From NCBI GenBank assembly GCA_002077045.2, contig KZ111149.1, positions 1,152,915-1,216,914 of the forward strand: a stretch of 64,000 nucleotides of DNA. Reading direction: 5' to 3'. Below the pieces are notes generated by a model. That model saw only the letters and a list, made by a program, of their open reading frames with translations. It did no database searches and was not told where the DNA came from. Position 1 is the first letter of the stretch. Every line of letters begins with the position of its first letter. Shown one piece after another: positions 54,655-64,000 of the stretch. The position numbers and the translations under genes were made by a program. This stretch comes from Rachicladosporium sp. CCFEE 5018 (lineage: Eukaryota; Ascomycota; Dothideomycetes; Cladosporiales; Cladosporiaceae).

Positions 54655-55149
54655 ATTGCTCGCTTGAGCTGATTTTCTGGAGTTTCGCGAAAAAGCTGCA
54701 TACTCGATGGTACTTGTGGCAGTCGGGCTTGGTGCATCTTCATCTCTTCGGACATCCTGCGAAGGACGGAGATGATGATGCTTTCTGGTTTGGATCAATC
54801 TGCTTCTACATAGTTCTTGCGTCTCGGCTCTGATTGCTTAACATTGAGCCAGTCGGCGTGCATCGCTTGATGTCGCCAGGCTTTTCTACCAATATACATC
54901 GATAATCCTAATGTTGAGTCTTGGTCATCATCCTGCCTCTCAATCCCTCCATGTCCTGTCCATCATATACACTCGTTGAACATGCATCCCTCTGATCAGT
55001 ACTGCTCATCCGTGAAGTCGCAAAAGTCACTGCCACGTGCCGACACTGCACAAGCGGCTAGCCGGCTACACCCGATGCACGCGAGCTGTACTTCCTTTGT
55101 CTGAAGCTCTGCTCCAGGGCAAAGCATACAGCAGATACACGGCGCAAAT
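54655..55149. other. Intergenic region, no gene recognised
   Basis: 3' region of the pheromone gene and promoter of IDH1. Nothing else recognised. Confidence 0.4.
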
Positions 55150-56483
55150 ATGATGTCCAGAGGATCCCTGCGGGCGGCTTCGGTGCGTACAGTTCGAGGA
55201 TATTACGATGATTGTATCAGTAATGTTCAATGGCTGACCATTGCGACTACAGGCCTTGCGAAGCGCCCAGTTTGCAAACACTTCCGCAGCAGCTCGATGT
55301 GCGACACGATCGCTAAGCTACTGATGCAAAGTCGCATGGACTGACGCATGGCACAGCATACGCGACCGTGAACTCGGATCTGTTCAAGCCTACAAAGTTC
55401 GGCGGGAAATACACAGTCACCCTCATTCCAGGTATGCGATTAGCAGCACGGTAGCTGGGGACAGTGACAGAACAGGGACTAAGCAACTATACAGGTGATG
55501 GTATCGGTGCCGAAGTGTCAGAAGCGGTCAAGACGATATTCAAGGCGGACAACGTGCCAATCGAGTGGGAACAGGTCGACGTGTCCGGTGTCGAGACGGG
55601 AGACAAACACTCAGAAGAGCTCTTCCGCGAGTCAATCGCCTCGTTGAAGCGCAACAAGCTCGGTCTGAAGGGCATCCTACACACACCCGTCGAGCGCTCT
55701 GGCCATCAGTCCTTCAACGTCGCACTCCGCCAAGAACTCGACATCTACGCCTCCATCGTCCTCATCAAGAACATCCCCGGCTACGAGACCCGCCACAAGA
55801 ACGTCGACCTGTGCATCATTCGTGAGAACACCGAGGGCGAGTACTCCGGGCTCGAGCACCAGTCCGTCCCCGGCGTAGTCGAGTCGCTCAAGATCATCAC
55901 GCGCGCAAAGTCCGAGCGCATCGCCAAATTCGCCTTTTCCTTCGCGCTCGCCAACAACCGCCGCAAGGTGACCTGCATCCACAAGGCCAATATCATGAAG
56001 CTCGCTGACGGCTTGTTCCGCAACACCGTCAAGAAAGTCGGCGAGGAGTACCCCACTATCGAGACAAACGACATGATCGTCGACAACGCCAGCATGCAGT
56101 GCGTCTCCCGCCCGCAACAATTCGACGTAATGGTCATGCCGAACCTCTACGGCGGCATCCTCAGCAACATCGGCGCCGGGCTCGTCGGCGGCCCCGGCAT
56201 CGTGCCAGGCTGCAACATGGGCCGCGAAGTCGCTGTCTTCGAACCCGGATGCCGTCACGTGGGACTGGATATCAAGGGCAAGGACCAGGCGAACCCGACG
56301 GCGCTGATCCTGTCTGGCAGCATGATGTTGAGGCATCTGGGGCTTGACGATCATGCTAATAGGATTAGCAAGGCTGTGTACGATGTTATTGCTGCGGGGA
56401 AGAGTCGGACGAGGGATATGGGAGGGAGTGCGACGACGCATGAGTTTACGAGGGCGATTTTGGATCAGATGGAGAAGCAGTAG
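55150..56483 (+). CDS. IDH1: NAD+-dependent isocitrate dehydrogenase subunit 1, mitochondrial
   Basis: Four exons: 55150-55182, 55253-55298, 55357-55431 and 55495-56483; introns of 70, 58 and 63 nt with GTGCGT, GTGCGA and GTATGC donors. Spliced length 380. The N-terminus is an arginine/serine-rich mitochondrial targeting sequence (MMSRGSLRAAS and onward). The body shows YTVTLIPGDGIGAEVSEAV, IIRENTEGEYSGLEHQ, and FDVMVMPNLYGGILSN. It has the regulatory-subunit style LHTPVERSGHQSFNV instead of the catalytic subunit's substrate loop, which points to Idh1 rather than Idh2. The octamer converts isocitrate to 2-oxoglutarate in the TCA cycle and is activated by AMP. The double ATG at 55150/55153 leaves the exact start open. 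Confidence 0.94.
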
Positions 56484-56833
56484 GCGAGATGAAGTGAGGA
56501 GAGCGTGGGGACAGAGGGGGTGTGGAGCTGCTTGACTTTTCTGTGTAGTGTAGATACCGATGCATGCGAAGCGATTGCGATACCTGAAGACTCTCCGATC
56601 ACAACCTGTCGCTTTGCCCCCGTTCGATTCATTCCAACGCGCAAACACATGACTTTCTTGGCGAGTGCTGGATTGACTTTGTCGCAGCCGAGGTTCCCTG
56701 GACTTCACTTCCATGTTACACGGCAGCTTGTAGCAAACAACAGTGCTGTACACAGTGGGCGACACGACTGATCACATACAACCCTTATTCACGCCCGACG
56801 ACATCTACGTCTGGCTATACATTTAGGGCCACA
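56484..56833. other. Intergenic region, no gene recognised
   Basis: 350 nt between IDH1 and the GST-kappa-like gene, both plus strand. Nothing recognised. Confidence 0.4.
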
Positions 56834-57758
56834 ATGGCGCGACCCAAGTTGACCCTCTATCTGGACATCGTAAGCCCGTTTGCGTACATCGCTTTCTGTG
56901 TTGTACAGGTATGTCATTTATGCTCTTTTTCGTTTAATCAACATCATTTTGAGGAGTCTGCGCGAATCTCCCGATTGCATCCGCCTTCAGTCTGATCCCT
57001 TGATTTCGTGCCGCGGAGAGTGGTCTACAGCGACTGACAGATGTACCAGAACAACCCTATCTTTAAGCGCTGCGATGTAACGTGTACGCCTCTCGAATCT
57101 GGACGCAACATCAAAGGCTCTGTTATGTACTAACAACTTTCGATCCAGATGTCCCCATCTTCCTCGGTGGCGTAATGCAAGCCTGTGGTAACACGCCACC
57201 GATCAAGATCCGAAGTAGGTCTTCCCTTCGTAGCCTCCCACTGGTCCATCTCGTTGACGGTACCCTGTAGACAAAGATAAGTGGATTGGTCTCGAACGCG
57301 ACCGCTGGGCCACCCGCTTCAACATTCCCATCTTCGCTGGCGTGCCGGAGGGTTTCCCTGCAAACACCCTAGCATCGGGCCGCACTCTTGCCTTGGTTGA
57401 ACGAGAGCACCCCTCCCAGCTCCCCGCGGCCTACTCGGCGTTGTTCAAGACGTATTGGGTTGACGGTAGCCCGGTTCAGAAACCTGAAGTCGTCGCTTCA
57501 GCTCTGGCAACTGTGTTCGGGAAGGCTGAAGCGGAGGAGCTTGTAGCGAGGACTGGGGAGGCGGAAGTGAAGAAGTTGTTGAACAGCAACACAGAATTGG
57601 CATTGCAGAGCGGAGCTTTTGGGTTGCCTTGGTTCGAGTGTACTAATTCCGAGGGGGTGAAGAAGGGGTTCTGGGGAGTGGATCATTTCGGGCAGGTGGT
57701 TGACTTTCTTGGGTTGGAGAAGAGGGAGGGTGGGGAGGGGTTCAGGAGTGTGCTGTGA
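56834..57758 (+). CDS. GST-kappa/DsbA-like thioredoxin-fold protein (2-hydroxychromene-2-carboxylate isomerase family)
   Basis: Four exons: 56834-56908, 57050-57083, 57149-57214 and 57271-57758; introns of 141, 65 (TACTAAC branch) and 56 nt. Spliced length 220. The start RPKLTLYLDIVSPFAYIAF is the thioredoxin-fold first strand with the SPFAY active-site segment of GST kappa. It continues VTYVPIFLGGVMQACGNTPP, KDKWIGLERDRWATRF and the cis-Pro-type FNIPIFAGVPEGFP; near the end is GAFGLPWFECTNSEG. Family members are glutathione-using isomerases or transferases in mitochondria or peroxisomes. The C-terminus (FRSVL) is not a clear peroxisomal signal. Substrate unknown. Confidence 0.9.
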
Positions 57759-57848
57759 GAGGCTGTCGACCAAGATACGAGTATATGTCTATCTCGTCGA
57801 TGTGGCAACGCAATCTGCGCCTTACGGGGCTATTTTATGCTACCATTT

Positions 57849-58918
57849 TCACATCGCATGGTATTCCGACATCGAGAGTGGCGAGACTGGTCGGGAGGGT
57901 CGCTCGATCATGGGTTCGCCAGTTCCTTCCGACCAGATTTGTGAGAGTGCTGCAATCGCCTCTCTCTCGAATCCGGAGTCTTCGTACGGGTGTATGGTTG
58001 ACACCCTTTGCATGAACCGTTTGTCATTGTCGCCACCATTTCCGAAAGTCTTTGAAGCGGCCTCTTGCAACATCGACCACGTTGATCGCCTCGCGATGAC
58101 AGTCCTGTCGCTTCCTGCCACGCTTTTCGCCACACTTCCCGCCACGCTCTCGGCCACGCTCCCCTCGTACTCCTCTTGTTCATCGATGGCTGACAGACCA
58201 CCAGATCTCCTCCGTTGAATTACCGTCCGAATGCTCCCCTCGTACAACCCATTGGCTCCATCATCCCCCCCCCTCCCCATCATCCACCCCAACCGTACTC
58301 CCCTCCTCGCTGACCTCCCCCTCAACCTCCCCCATCCACTTCTCCGCCAGAAAAGCATCCACGGCCTTTCTCGCCCATCCGCGATACTCCTCCACCCACC
58401 CCACAAGCCCACCATTCGCCAGCACCTGCTCCTCGGAAATCATGCCGCGATTGATGAATTGCCTGATGTTCGCTGCCGCCGCCGTCCACAGCGCCTTTCG
58501 CTCATCGTTCATGCTGTCACTCTGCCACAGGGAATTGATGAGGGATTGATACCTTTGATAGTCATTGCCTGCTGCTGGGGCGAAGTGCAGCGCCGTCGGG
58601 CGAGATCTAAGCTCAAGGTCGATGTAGTGGGCAAACATGAGGTTGCCGGTTGCGAAGAATGTGAAAGCGCCTAGGAGTGATCAGTGGCGTATTTCAAATA
58701 GTCTTTGGAGGGGGAGAGGACTGACCGCGCTTGTTGTGACGAGTTTGAAGTTGAGAAGTGGACAGATCGGAGCGCATCGTCGCTACTGAGGATTGTGAGC
58801 GCAGTGAAGTGCCAGCAGACCATGGCTCAGGCTTCTTGCGTGCGTTTTTGATGCGAGAGAGACCATGGCCCACTCTGGCGATGAAGCGATCTATGGGATC
58901 GGGTCCGACGTGCGACAT
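57849..58918 (-). CDS. Uncharacterised fungal protein, frame broken at a 9-C homopolymer
   Basis: Exon 1 is 58918-58726 and exon 2 starts at 58670, with a 55-nt intron (GTCAGT donor, CACTGATC branch, CCTAG acceptor). The protein begins MSHVGPDPIDRFIARVGHG, continues GAFTFFATGNLMFAHYIDLE and contains helical QRYQSLINSLWQSDSMNDER and LVGWVEEYRGWARKAVDAFL segments. The frame ends at TGA right after a run of nine C (58265-58273, plus strand), while another frame continues without pause as acidic/Ser-rich protein (DGANGLYEGSIRTVIQ) to a stop at 57849. A one-base change in the run would join them. Family not recognised. Confidence 0.65.
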
Positions 58919-59706
58919 TGTGTGTATGTGGAGGTTGTCGTGGATGCGGACGGTACCGAGTACTTGTGTATAGTATATTCAATGTGGAAACTGGATTGAC
59001 CGTGGCACCGTGTGGGCTGTGGGCAAGCATGTGCAAGCGTATGCAGAGGAAGGAGCGACCCAGACGTGAGTGAGGTGGATTGACTGTTGCTCTTGTGGGC
59101 GGCGGAGCGTATCAAAAGGGGATGTTCTCATAGGTTAGACATGACCAACGGACTGTATCTTGAATAGGACAGCTGCGAAGTAAACTTGGTCAAGGTAGGA
59201 CAAGACAAATGAAAGCTGAGGCATTTTGCGAGAAACAACGAGGAAGATCCATAACTTTCAAGTTCGCATTGGCTTCCTTGTATGTTCCAGTGCCGTTCTC
59301 CTCTTCTCCGGATCTTTCGAAATTGACTTCTGCTCATATCCGGGCAGTTGCAGTAGTGTAGCAGACTACTGCTGCGACGTTGAGAGGCTGTGTGGCGCAC
59401 CGCCTTCGCCTTATAGTCACATCCTGTCCTCTCACAGATATCGCGCCCCGAAATCGCTGTTGCGGATGCTCCTATACTTGCAGAGGATGATTGCAGACCC
59501 TTTGGAGAAGCAGGTAGTGTGCAACGCAATGTGTTCATTAGCCGCCAATGGGTATACCGAAACGCCCCGGAAGCAGATCCTTGTAGAGCGCGCTGCATGC
59601 TACGCAACCAGTCCGACCAGGCTGTCCAAATTCGCCTCTCCCTCCAAGACCGTCGCTATGCATTTTGCATGTACACGCCCTGTACAACCAGTGAGAATCC
59701 GCCCTC
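58919..59706. other. Intergenic region, no gene recognised
   Basis: Upstream of the preceding minus-strand gene and downstream of RPB11. A 181-codon plus ORF (59226-59771) runs antisense into the RPB11 3' end and is probably accidental. Confidence 0.4.
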
Positions 59707-60439
59707 TCAGATCTCCATACCACCATTCGGCACATTCGCAGCCAACTTCTTTAGCTCGAATTCCTTTGTGAACTCTTGATCCAGCGTCGCCAGCTCCCTG
59801 ATCAACTCCTCCGAGGCCTTGTAGAGCACATCCTTCGGCGAGATGGTCCCATCGGTCTGAATCCTGAGCTCGAACGTTGCGAAGAGGGGGTGAGGGACCT
59901 TGTAGCCGACGAACTGAACCTGATCCATGCGGAAGAGTTTGTCGCGGAGGAGGTTGGCGAGAGTGTGATCCTCCTTGTTGAATGTGAACTCAGCCGCATT
60001 GGCGATTTCTAGGGGTGATTAGTGGAAAGGCGAGCAAGGAATGAAGATTGGTGTGGTTTACGAGTGACGGCCTTGTACTCTATCTTCTTTTCATCCTCCC
60101 CCAGCACAAACAGCTCAAACCTGTCGGGCACGTTATTATAGGCTGGGACCTGCTTGCTCTCGGTGCTGCCATGAAATTTGGGATCCCTCACGGCGGGGAC
60201 ACGCGAGGCGTAAGAGCCATGGACCTGAAATTCCGCAGGCCTCTTGCTCAGACTCTTGCGCTGAGGGGTCGCATCTGGTTTGTCCGCGTCCTCGTTGGCG
60301 CGCGAGCCAGCGTGCTTAGGATTGCGCGTTTGAGGTGTCGCAGGTGTGGATGAATCCATTTCTTTAGTCGCCCGGGCCTGAGATGTGCACTTTTGAGATG
60401 ACAGAAACGGGGTAGTACATACCTCTCGGGAGCGTTCAT
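59707..60439 (-). CDS. RPB11: RNA polymerase II subunit Rpb11
   Basis: Three exons on the minus strand: 60439-60423 (17 nt, MNAPER split codon), 60120-60062 and 60008-59707. Introns are 302 nt (GTATGT ... CGACAG) and 53 nt (GTAAAC ... CCTAG). Spliced length 125, the normal size for Rpb11. The start MNAPERFELFVLGEDEKKIE is the family N-terminus, and ANAAEFTFNKEDHTLANLLR is the conserved dimerisation helix; GYKVPHPLFATFELRIQTDG completes the core. Rpb11 pairs with Rpb3 in the assembly platform of Pol II. A second in-frame ATG at 60359 inside intron 1 could give an N-terminally extended form of 181 residues if transcription starts downstream or the intron is retained. Confidence 0.9.
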
Positions 60440-60784
60440 CTTGTCACTATTTCTCGCGACGCAAACGCCGTCGTTGTGAAGGTGAGGTGACGGGTCGAAG
60501 TGTGCGGAAGGTGCGAGTTGGAGTAGTAAAGCCGACTTTCTGGGTGAATGACTCGCGTGGAGATCCGAGGTCTTTTGACTTTCCGCTGACGCGCCGACAA
60601 CGCAATGCCTCCCGGTATGCTCACCGAGGTGAAAGGAACATAGAAGTAGTCGGGTGATCTTGGCATGTTGTTGAGTCACCGTTGAAAAGGAAGTAGATGT
60701 AGGTCAGAGCTCAGTTGCGCATTTGATACTTGGTGGAGGCAACTCTTCGACAATAGCAAGCCTTTCAATCGATCAAGAATCAAG
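60440..60784. promoter_or_regulatory. Divergent promoter region of RPB11 and the nitronate monooxygenase gene
   Basis: 345 nt between two head-to-head genes, presumably holding both promoters. No defined site recognised. Confidence 0.45.
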
Positions 60785-61831
60785 ATGTCTACAATAGCAA
60801 CGGACTACCCATGGACCTCCCAGCCACTCATTGCGGTAGCGCCTATGCGGCTAATCTGCCTTAGCAAACTCGCAAGTGAAGTCTCCAACGCCGGTGGCAT
60901 AGGCTTCATTGGCATCGGCAGTGATGCTTCCACTCTCGAAGCCGAGCTCACTCAAGCCAAGTCCCAGCTCACTGTGAAGTCTTTCGACGACACTCTACCC
61001 ATAGGGGTTGGCTTCCTGCTCTGGGCGGGCGAGCCACTTCTCCAAGCTAGCCTGCCTCTTCTAGCGAACTTCAGACCCGCAGCAGTGTGGCTCTTCGCCC
61101 CTTCCCAGCCAGACCAACTGGCGCACTGGACGACAGAGATCCGCAAAGCTACAGGGGGTAAATCAAAGATCTGGATCCAGATTGGCACAGTCGCCGCAGC
61201 CGTCGGTGTCGTCTCGAGCTGTCAACCAGATGTCCTCGTCGTACAAGGCAGCGACGCAGGCGGCCACGGCCTAGAAGAATGCGCCGGCCTCATCTCCCTG
61301 CTCCCGGAAGTAGACGACGCAGTCACATCCCTCTGCCAGAGCAAATCCGTCCCCAAGCCAACCCTCGTAGCAGCAGGTGGTCTCTCAGACGGCCGCGGCG
61401 TAGCCGCCTCAACGCTGCTAGGCGCTTCAGGAGCAGTCCTCGGAACGCGCTACCTCGCCTGTCCCGAAGCGAATCTGACCAAAGGCTACCAGAACGCCGT
61501 GCTCGCCGCGTCGGATGGCGGCGTCAACACAGCTCGAGGAAAGCTGTATGATCGCTTGCGAGGCACGAAGGACTGGCCTGCTGAGTACGGTGGACGAGGC
61601 ATCCTCAATAAAACGTGGCACGATCACAAGGCTGGGCTTAGCGAAGAGGAGAACCAGAGGCTGTACGATGAGGCTATGCAGAGGGGCGATGAGGGGTGGG
61701 GAGATGGAGGTAGGCTGACGACGTATGCTGGCGCTGGGGTGGGGTTGGTGAAGAGGGTGCAGCCTGCATGGGAGATCACTAGAGAGGTGAGGGAGGAGGC
61801 TCGGAAGGCGTTGAAGATGGAGAGGCTGTGA
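60785..61831 (+). CDS. Nitronate monooxygenase (2-nitropropane dioxygenase family)
   Basis: An intronless 348-residue ORF. The FMN-binding TIM barrel starts PWTSQPLIAVAPMRLICLSK and shows VSNAGGIGFIGIG, the phosphate-binding VVQGSDAGGHGLEECAGLIS with the family's histidine, AAGGLSDGRGVAASTLLGAS and GAVLGTRYLA. These enzymes oxidise alkyl nitronates such as propionate 3-nitronate in the cytosol or peroxisome. The first barrel strand has AVAPMRLICLSKLA where the family usually has a small residue before APM; this does not touch the catalytic His. A second helix-rich end follows (HKAGLSEEENQRLYDEAM). Confidence 0.9.
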   Translation: MSTIATDYPWTSQPLIAVAPMRLICLSKLASEVSNAGGIGFIGIGSDASTLEAELTQAKSQLTVKSFDDTLPIGVGFLLWAGEPLLQASLPLLANFRPAAVWLFAPSQPDQLAHWTTEIRKATGGKSKIWIQIGTVAAAVGVVSSCQPDVLVVQGSDAGGHGLEECAGLISLLPEVDDAVTSLCQSKSVPKPTLVAAGGLSDGRGVAASTLLGASGAVLGTRYLACPEANLTKGYQNAVLAASDGGVNTARGKLYDRLRGTKDWPAEYGGRGILNKTWHDHKAGLSEEENQRLYDEAMQRGDEGWGDGGRLTTYAGAGVGLVKRVQPAWEITREVREEARKALKMERL

Positions 61832-62008
61832 GATGGTGCGGCTTCGTAGGTTTTGTACATTATGTACAGCTAAGCTTCCTAGGTATGCTAGTGGATACAA
61901 GATGAAGCACGCCTTCCAGCGCCATGCACCGAATCGCCATGCACCGAATGCTCCCACTCCCTTCCGTCCATCCCAATCATCAAACATCCTAGTATTGAAG
62001 CGTATGCA

Positions 62009-64000
62009 TTAGGCATCCCTCGCCATCTTGCCCGCCTCCCTGACACTTTTCATAAAGTCGTCCTCACTCCCCAATGCCCATCTGCCCTCGTGCCTCCAAG
62101 ATAGCAGATCAAGCACCTCCTCTCTGCTACCGTAAAGCCTCGACTCAAGCTTGCACAGCACAGCTACAGCACCTCTCACAAGCGCCTTGTCGCCTTCGAA
62201 CACGTATACATCCCAGATACGTGCCACGTGCTCGTACGGCAGATTGTAAGCGAACAAGCAGCGGAACAGCGGGTCGAGGTAGTCTTCTGGGCCGAGTCCG
62301 AGGGTGGGCGAAGTAAGGTGGGAGTGCAGGTTCGGCGACTTGTACTGCAGCGTGGAAAGGACCATTTCGTAGGCGCTCGTCATTGCGCCTTGATCGTGGA
62401 TGAGGAAAGCGAGAGGAAGCGGGCGGTTGAGGAGATTCGCAAGTGCTACGAAAGTGTCTGCTGGGCGAAGGTTTAGGCAGAGCAGGCCGGCGATCAGGTG
62501 CGTGCCGTACACGTAGCCGACGTCGGAGCGGTAGAGGGCGTAGGCTTTCAGGACGTCTGCGAGGGACTTGTGGTGGTCGGGGGCAGTTGTGGACATTTCC
62601 GGGAAGACTGAAGGCACATCGCGGGCGATGGCATTGAACCAGGCAGCCTCCTTGCGCTTCGAGCGCTCCTCATGTGGGATCGCGGCCATCTTGGACTCCA
62701 GACTCTCTGCGCGGGCCAGTGCTGCAGTGAAGGAAGGTGGAGAAAGCTCCAGATCATTGCCAATGGCTCGCTGCCAGACTTGCCCTCGCGATGCGGGCGC
62801 AACCCCGCGCCACCACATCTCTCTTGTACGCGGCTCGTTGATCACCGAATCGAAGTTGGGCAGAACATGCTGTTCCCACACTCGCGCAAGGTTGCCGTCC
62901 AGTTCAATCTTGTCCTCTTCCCTAGCCTTGTCCCTGCTTTCCCTCCGCTTTTCAGCTTCCGTCGCTTTCGCCATCATCTGCTCCCACTGCTTCATATGCT
63001 TCTTCTCCTCTTTCTGATTCTTTGGCGGGAGCCAAGACGGTCGAGTGCGTGTGAGAACCGCTTCCTTCTCTTTACTGATCGGCAGGGGATCGATCATGAT
63101 ATTGCCCTTCTGCTTCGGCGGCATATCCACTATACTTGTCTTCGATCTGGTGAGTGATGAGAAGCTAGCTCGTGGTGGGCTGTTCTGCGTGCTGCTGGGA
63201 AGTGAACGAGAGTTGTCTTGTGAATGGCGCTCGCTGAACTCTTCGAGCGCGGCTGACAGCTGCCTCGCCTCGTCATTCAGGTCTTCAGTCCAGGACTTTG
63301 CTCGCGACTTCCCGAAAGGCTCGGGCGGAAATGCTCCCACAGTCGCACTGTGCGGCATTCGAGGCCTGTTATGCTTTGGTGATCGTGGTGACCTCATGCG
63401 GCCGTTGGTTGGCACAGGCGGTGCGGAAGGACGCTTCGCATTGCGTGGAACATTGGCGGAGTGTAACGTCGAGTGTGCGCCGATCGGATGCAGGCTGGCG
63501 AAAGGTGCTTGTCGCTGCGGACTAGGCGTGCGGCTTGCTCGTGATGATGATCCAGGGATTGGTGTGATGGGCACGTTCTCCAAGATCGCCTCGTCTGGAA
63601 CCTCTTCATCCAAATTGTCGTACTCTGCTTCCAGCTCTTTTACAGTCTTTCGCCGTGGTTGCCACGATCCTCGACGACCGAACATCCCGCCTGTATTCGA
63701 TGGACCACCATCATATGACTGCTTGGGAGTGCTGCCACCCCATGACTTTGGCGAAATTGCAGGATCGCTGTTCATCAGTCCCTTGCTTGGGGACGGAGAT
63801 CGCGAAATGTCCTGAAGTTGCGCACGCATCATGATCGAAGGTGACGAAGGACTTGTGAAGCCTCTCCTCATCCCTCTCCCATGTGGCAGGTTCATCGACT
63901 GTTCCCTCAGAGCACCTCCGACAGCACCTTGCAGGCTCGGATACCCTCGCCTGGCTCCATTGGTCACATTCTGCAAATCACTTGGACGCACATTGCCATT
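62009..64000 (-). CDS. TBC-domain Rab-GAP-like protein, 5' end beyond window
   Basis: The frame is open to the right edge and no ATG fits the start (a GTG at 63991 is internal), so the N-terminus is missing. About 350 residues of Ser/Arg/Pro-rich disorder precede a TBC domain near the C-terminus (REMWWRGVAPASRGQVWQRA; LADVLKAYALYRSDVGYVYG; LIAGLLCLNLRPADTF; RIWDVYVFEGDKALVRGAV). A Lys/Arg-rich coiled coil (MKQWEQMMAKATEAEKRRES) lies just before it. The arginine-finger motif IxxDxxR reads IARDVPS, with Ser instead of Arg, and the glutamine-finger YxQ reads YVYG. Catalytic activity on Rab GTPases is therefore doubtful. The resemblance is to fungal TBC1D12/14-like proteins; partner unknown. Confidence 0.85.
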   Translation of the reverse strand, partial: NGNVRPSDLQNVTNGARRGYPSLQGAVGGALREQSMNLPHGRGMRRGFTSPSSPSIMMRAQLQDISRSPSPSKGLMNSDPAISPKSWGGSTPKQSYDGGPSNTGGMFGRRGSWQPRRKTVKELEAEYDNLDEEVPDEAILENVPITPIPGSSSRASRTPSPQRQAPFASLHPIGAHSTLHSANVPRNAKRPSAPPVPTNGRMRSPRSPKHNRPRMPHSATVGAFPPEPFGKSRAKSWTEDLNDEARQLSAALEEFSERHSQDNSRSLPSSTQNSPPRASFSSLTRSKTSIVDMPPKQKGNIMIDPLPISKEKEAVLTRTRPSWLPPKNQKEEKKHMKQWEQMMAKATEAEKRRESRDKAREEDKIELDGNLARVWEQHVLPNFDSVINEPRTREMWWRGVAPASRGQVWQRAIGNDLELSPPSFTAALARAESLESKMAAIPHEERSKRKEAAWFNAIARDVPSVFPEMSTTAPDHHKSLADVLKAYALYRSDVGYVYGTHLIAGLLCLNLRPADTFVALANLLNRPLPLAFLIHDQGAMTSAYEMVLSTLQYKSPNLHSHLTSPTLGLGPEDYLDPLFRCLFAYNLPYEHVARIWDVYVFEGDKALVRGAVAVLCKLESRLYGSREEVLDLLSWRHEGRWALGSEDDFMKSVREAGKMARDA

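Noticed and set aside
53803..54798. A 331-codon ORF antisense to the pheromone precursor
   Set aside because: It mirrors the repetitive, GC-rich sense gene; its Leu/Gly/Ala-rich repeats are the complement of the pheromone repeats.
55677..56765. A 362-codon ORF antisense to IDH1
   Set aside because: It is the shadow of the strongly biased codon use of IDH1 exon 4; the sense strand encodes a clear enzyme.
59226..59771. 181-codon plus-strand ORF downstream of RPB11
   Set aside because: Overlaps the RPB11 coding end in antisense and has no recognisable feature.

Overview
The window looks like nuclear DNA of a filamentous ascomycete, probably a dothideomycete. The evidence is protein-coding genes with short introns (about 50-70 nt, GTRNGT donor, CTRAC branch site, YAG acceptor), a moderately GC-rich base composition, a Zn2Cys6 transcription factor, an alpha-factor-type pheromone precursor, and many housekeeping genes of fungal type. 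The order assignment is inference; nothing here fixes the genus. No rRNA, tRNA, transposase or CRISPR array was recognised by eye. A run of 100 N at 32012-32111 is an assembly gap of unknown true size.

Layout. 1-9.6 kb is the odd part. A large zinc-finger ORF runs off the left edge and carries one in-frame TAA. A second ORF (3627-5396) keeps one frame through several stops. Then comes an intact NatB auxiliary subunit (Naa25/Mdm20), followed by a relic with frame shifts and stops (about 7990-9520). 9.8-25.3 kb is dense and ordinary: an AAA ATPase, a conserved ascomycete protein, a METTL21-like methyltransferase with a 10-nt first exon, a 3-dehydroshikimate dehydratase-like TIM barrel, eIF3j, a GPI-anchored Cys-rich surface protein, proteasome beta-7, and an MBD4-like DNA glycosylase with a very long disordered N-terminus. 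25.8-45.6 kb holds NAD+ synthetase, a disordered protein cut by the N gap, a Yor1-type ABC transporter, the autophagy kinase Atg1, a conserved fungal protein and a Zn2Cys6 regulator.

48.1-64 kb holds a SAM-PH protein, a divergent Bud23/Svp26 pair, the pheromone precursor, NAD-isocitrate dehydrogenase subunit 1, a GST-kappa/DsbA-like isomerase, a gene with a homopolymer frameshift, Rpb11, nitronate monooxygenase and a TBC protein. The genes are mostly unrelated single transcription units on both strands; I see no biosynthetic cluster. The most distinctive observations are the pheromone precursor with five diverged repeats and Kex2/Ste13-type processing signals, the Rpb11 first intron with similar sequences at both splice sites and an in-frame upstream ORF, the group of interrupted genes at the left end, and several gene models that only become correct after splicing or after resolving a likely sequence error.
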